Shown piece after piece: positions 61,932 through 64,000 of a stretch of DNA of 64,000 nt. The notes under the pieces were generated by a model. The model made no database searches. It was given only the letters and a program-made list of their open reading frames with translations, and was not told where the DNA came from. The DNA comes from JAHFTW01 sp038046785 (GTDB lineage Archaea > Thermoplasmatota > E2 > JACPAO01 > JAHFTW01). The DNA lies in NCBI GenBank assembly GCA_038046785.1, contig JBBSVM010000001.1, positions 124,001-188,000 on the forward strand, given 5' to 3'. How positions within the stretch are numbered: position 1 is the stretch's first letter; the number at the start of each line of letters is the position of its first letter. Both the position numbers and the translations under genes were made by a program.

Positions 61932-63119
61932 TCAAGGCGCCGGCTCGTCCAGGCTCCACTGCCCTTTGCCGCCGTGCGTTTCCATCGCTTCTTCGTAGAT
62001 GCGTTCCAGCTGGTCGCTGGAGCGCTCCAGGCTGAGCGTCTCGGCGTGGCTCCGGCACTCGCCGCGCAGGGCTGACCCCGCTCGCACGGCGCGCACCATC
62101 GCGGCGGCGGCACCCGCGGTGTCCCACGGCTCGAACAGGTAGCCGGTTTCGCGGTGGCGCACGAAGTCTGCCAGGCCGCGGGCGCGCACGGCGGCCACCG
62201 GTGTCCCGGACGCCATCGCCTCCACCGCCGTCATCCCTTGCGTCTCGAATTGGCTGGCGGAGGCGAACGCGTCGGCGCTCGCATAGGTGGCTGCAAGTTC
62301 GTCGTCCGGAACAAAGCCAAGAAGTGTCACGGCCCCCTCGACGCCGAACTTGGCGATGGCGCGCTCAATGCGGGGCCGCTCCGGGCCCTTGCCGCCGATG
62401 GCGAGATGGAGGTCGGGCACCTGTCGGCGCGCCCAGGCGAAAGCTTCCACGAGGAACGGCAGGTCCTTCTCGCGCGCCAACCGGCCCAGACTCAGAACGA
62501 CCGGGCCGCCGTTGGGGCTGAGTCGTTTGCGCATGGCTTCGCTGCGCGCAGAGGGGTGGAACCGCTTCGTGTCGACCCCGTTGGGGTGGACTTGCAGGTT
62601 GGGAATCTTGTGGCCCGGAACGTGGCGCGCGAGCTCGCTGGCGCAACTCGGGCTGGGAGCGAGGACAATGTCGCAGCGGCGGAAGAAAGAGCCGGTGAGA
62701 CGCCACACCAGGCGGCGCGACAGGTTGCGCCCGCCGAACGGGACGACGTAGGGCACCAGATCGGGGATGAAGGTGTGGTAGCTCGTGACGACCGGCAGGC
62801 CGACTTTGTTGGCGGCGCGCAGACCCCATAGCCCGAGCAGGAACGGGCTCTGGATGTGGACCACGTCGAAGCCCTCCTCCTTGAGGATGCGCGCCGTGTC
62901 GTGCTCCTTGGAACGATGGCTGACGTGGAAGTCCGGGTAGCCCCAGAATGGGAAGCCGCGGTAGCGCGTCACGCCCGCCGTGCGCTCCGACTCCGGGCCG
63001 GGGCAGAAGATGTGGAAGCTGTGGCCGCGCCGCTCCAGCGACTCGGTGATGTTGCGCACGCTCGTGGTCAAACCATCGATGCGCGGAAACCAGCTGTCGG
63101 TGAAGATGGCGACCCGCAT
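61932..63119 (-). CDS. GT4-family glycosyltransferase
   Basis: 395 residues. GT-B fold with MRVAIFTDSWFPRIDGL at the N-terminus, VVHIQSPFLLGLWG, VLSLGRLAREKDLPFLVEAF at the C-domain start and an E-x7-E motif in FETQGMTAVEAMASGTP. Resembles PimA/diglucosyl-diacylglycerol synthase-like enzymes, so a role in glycolipid synthesis is possible. Confidence 0.92.
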   Translation of the reverse strand: MRVAIFTDSWFPRIDGLTTSVRNITESLERRGHSFHIFCPGPESERTAGVTRYRGFPFWGYPDFHVSHRSKEHDTARILKEEGFDVVHIQSPFLLGLWGLRAANKVGLPVVTSYHTFIPDLVPYVVPFGGRNLSRRLVWRLTGSFFRRCDIVLAPSPSCASELARHVPGHKIPNLQVHPNGVDTKRFHPSARSEAMRKRLSPNGGPVVLSLGRLAREKDLPFLVEAFAWARRQVPDLHLAIGGKGPERPRIERAIAKFGVEGAVTLLGFVPDDELAATYASADAFASASQFETQGMTAVEAMASGTPVAAVRARGLADFVRHRETGYLFEPWDTAGAAAAMVRAVRAGSALRGECRSHAETLSLERSSDQLERIYEEAMETHGGKGQWSLDEPAP

Positions 63120-63250
63120 GGCTCCACCGAATCGAGCCGGGCGCCCCACTTCAGCCTTTTCGGCCAGCCAAATCCTCCAGTCCCGGGTTTAAGGGACGCG
63201 TGGATAGAGGGTTTGATTGACAGGTCCGTTTCAGGAGACACAACCCTGAA

Positions 63251-63613
63251 GTGGCCCTCCGGGTCGCCGGGGGCGTGAACGGAAAGGCGGTCGGCTGGGG
63301 GGCTTCGCTCTTGCTGCTTGCCGCCGTCCTCGCCTTCGTGCCCGGTTCGCTTGCCATCGCCACGGGGCCCCGCGTCGCCTTCATCACCTTCCTCATCGTC
63401 TTCGGCCTCATCTTGGCCCTCTCCGCCATCGTCGGCCCCTGGATGCTGCGCCGCAGCGCCAAAGCGCAAGGGCTCGCCGCCTGCCCGGTGGGGACGCGCT
63501 GCGCCGCCTGCAGCAACTGGATCTGGAAACCCCGCCGCACCTGCGCCGCCTGCGGTGCCGCAACCATCTATGCTGCCGCGGCCGACCGCGACGCGGCCAA
63601 GAGTGGGACCTGA
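63251..63613 (+). CDS. Small membrane protein with zinc ribbon
   Basis: 120 residues from GTG 63251; two helices (about 18-38 and 43-66) and a C-terminal CAACSNWIWKPRRTCAAC ribbon. A later GTG is possible. The last ten bases overlap the 3' end of the convergent tRNA gene. Function unknown. Confidence 0.58.
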   Translation: MALRVAGGVNGKAVGWGASLLLLAAVLAFVPGSLAIATGPRVAFITFLIVFGLILALSAIVGPWMLRRSAKAQGLAACPVGTRCAACSNWIWKPRRTCAACGAATIYAAAADRDAAKSGT

Positions 63614-63677
63614 CAGATTTGAACTGTCGACCAGCAGGTTATGAGCCCGCCGCTCCACCGGACTAAGCTAAGGTCCC
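63604..63677 (-). tRNA. tRNA with CAT anticodon (Ile2 or elongator Met)
   Basis: Minus-strand cloverleaf: acceptor GGGACCT/AGGTCCC, anticodon arm GCGGG-CTCATAA-CCTGC, T-loop AGTTCAAATCT, discriminator A. The GGG start and the GCTTAG D-arm look more like archaeal tRNA-Ile2 (CAU, agmatidine-modified) than initiator tRNA, but elongator Met cannot be excluded. Confidence 0.9.
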
Positions 63678-63691
63678 GCACGCAAACGACC

Positions 63692-63796
63692 GATTGGCCG
63701 GTTATGAGCCCGGCGCTAGCCTTGGGCTCAGCCGAGCCCAAGGCGCCCGGCCGGCCCGCAAGGGCCGGGCGGTCCACCGGACTAAGCTAAGATTCC
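63692..63796 (-). pseudogene. Broken copy of the CAT tRNA with hairpin insertion
   Basis: The minus strand starts GGAATCTTAGCTTAGTCCGG, matching the 5' part of the intact downstream tRNA, but 56 nt (63717-63772) interrupt it before the anticodon arm. The insert consists of two stems, one a perfect CCTTGGGCTC/GAGCCCAAGG. The T-arm and 3' acceptor are absent. A CTTTTTCC box lies about 25 nt before it, so both copies may be co-transcribed. Confidence 0.7.
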
Positions 63797-63897
63797 ATGC
63801 GGAAAACGACGGCCGGGCTCGGAAAAAGGCTTTCAGCAGGACCCAAGTCGCGCGCCTTGCGCCAGGTGGCGCCGAAGCGCCCCGCGCTTCGCCACAC

Positions 63898-63970
63898 GCT
63901 CCGTTAGTCTAGCGGCCAAGGATTTAGGCCTTTCAAGCCTGCGGCACGGGTTCGAATCCCGTACGGAGCA
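63898..63970 (+). tRNA. tRNA-Glu (TTC)
   Basis: Acceptor GCTCCGT/ACGGAGC, anticodon arm AGGCCTTTCAAGCCT with TTC in the loop, T-loop GGTTCGAATCC, discriminator A, no CCA. The following bases repeat the ACTTCA seen after tRNA-Pro. Confidence 0.96.
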
Positions 63971-64000
63971 CTTCATCGGAGGAGCTGCGAGCGCAGCGAG
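63971..64000 (+). repeat. Start of a hairpin tract after tRNA-Glu (cut by window end)
   Basis: CTTCATCGGAGGAGC followed by GCGAGCGCAGCGAG parallels the beginning of the tract after tRNA-Pro (CTTCAGG, GAGGAGCGGGCGTAGCGAG). Only 30 nt are visible. Confidence 0.5.

Overview
The window is GC-rich archaeal chromosome. The archaeal evidence is: an RNase P RNA, tRNA genes without encoded CCA, ABCE1/Rli1, Pelota, NEMF/RqcH, a Nip7-type PUA protein, a DUF373 membrane protein, an MptE-like enzyme, a histone-fold protein, split glycine dehydrogenase subunits, and TATA-like boxes 25-30 nt ahead of many start codons, which implies mostly leaderless mRNAs. The gene content and the PGF-type C-terminal sorting tails would suit a high-GC, heterotrophic, uncultured Thermoplasmatota-like lineage; that placement is inference.

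Layout. 1-3.1 kb: end of an NTF2-like gene, a SerB-like phosphatase coupled to a lipoprotein, rnpB on the plus strand, small genes and tRNA-Tyr. 3.1-7 kb: glycine cleavage genes gcvH, gcvPA, gcvPB. 7-11.3 kb: ATP-NAD kinase, OsmC, a lipoprotein, then a translationally coupled RNA-modification run (NSUN-type methyltransferase, Nip7-like PUA protein, Nudix). 11.3-12.1 kb: a winged-helix regulator with a membrane partner. 12.2-17.2 kb: three paralogous secreted proteins and a CopC-CopD fusion, all predicted to mature to an N-terminal histidine. 17.2-17.6 kb: tRNA-Phe with two partial copies. 17.7-31.7 kb: ABCE1, an EamA transporter, thiolase, X-Pro-type hydrolase, CHY zinc finger, lipoyl synthase, two metallo-beta-lactamase paralogs, SCP2-like protein, thioredoxin and surface proteins. 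32-36.3 kb: Pelota and NEMF (ribosome rescue) divergent from a PGF-tailed surface protein. 36.4-36.8 kb: tRNA-Pro and a hairpin-rich tract. 36.8-45 kb: an AT-richer lipoprotein, a three-gene ABC-2 exporter with a PrsW-like fusion, and an MMPL/RND protein. 45-47 kb: sucCD. 48.7-56 kb: a complete histidine-utilisation set (hutG, hutI, hutH, hutU) interrupted by a histone-fold protein and hicBA. 56-63.6 kb: DUF373, MptE-like, CutA, site-2 protease, GltD-like oxidoreductase, MoaC-like protein and a glycosyltransferase. 63.6-64 kb: a CAU tRNA with a broken upstream copy, then tRNA-Glu.

Metabolically, gcvH/gcvPA/gcvPB and lipA serve glycine oxidation on a lipoylated carrier, the hut genes convert histidine to glutamate, and thiolase and sucCD feed the acyl-CoA/TCA network, consistent with amino-acid heterotrophy.

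Two structural themes are not explained by the genes. First, at least seven intergenic inverted-repeat elements have ends that carry GATT at a 9-nt period, mostly between convergent genes. Second, dense hairpin tracts and broken tRNA copies lie beside rnpB and several tRNA genes. The copper-associated cluster at 12-17 kb is the best candidate for an undescribed protein system.
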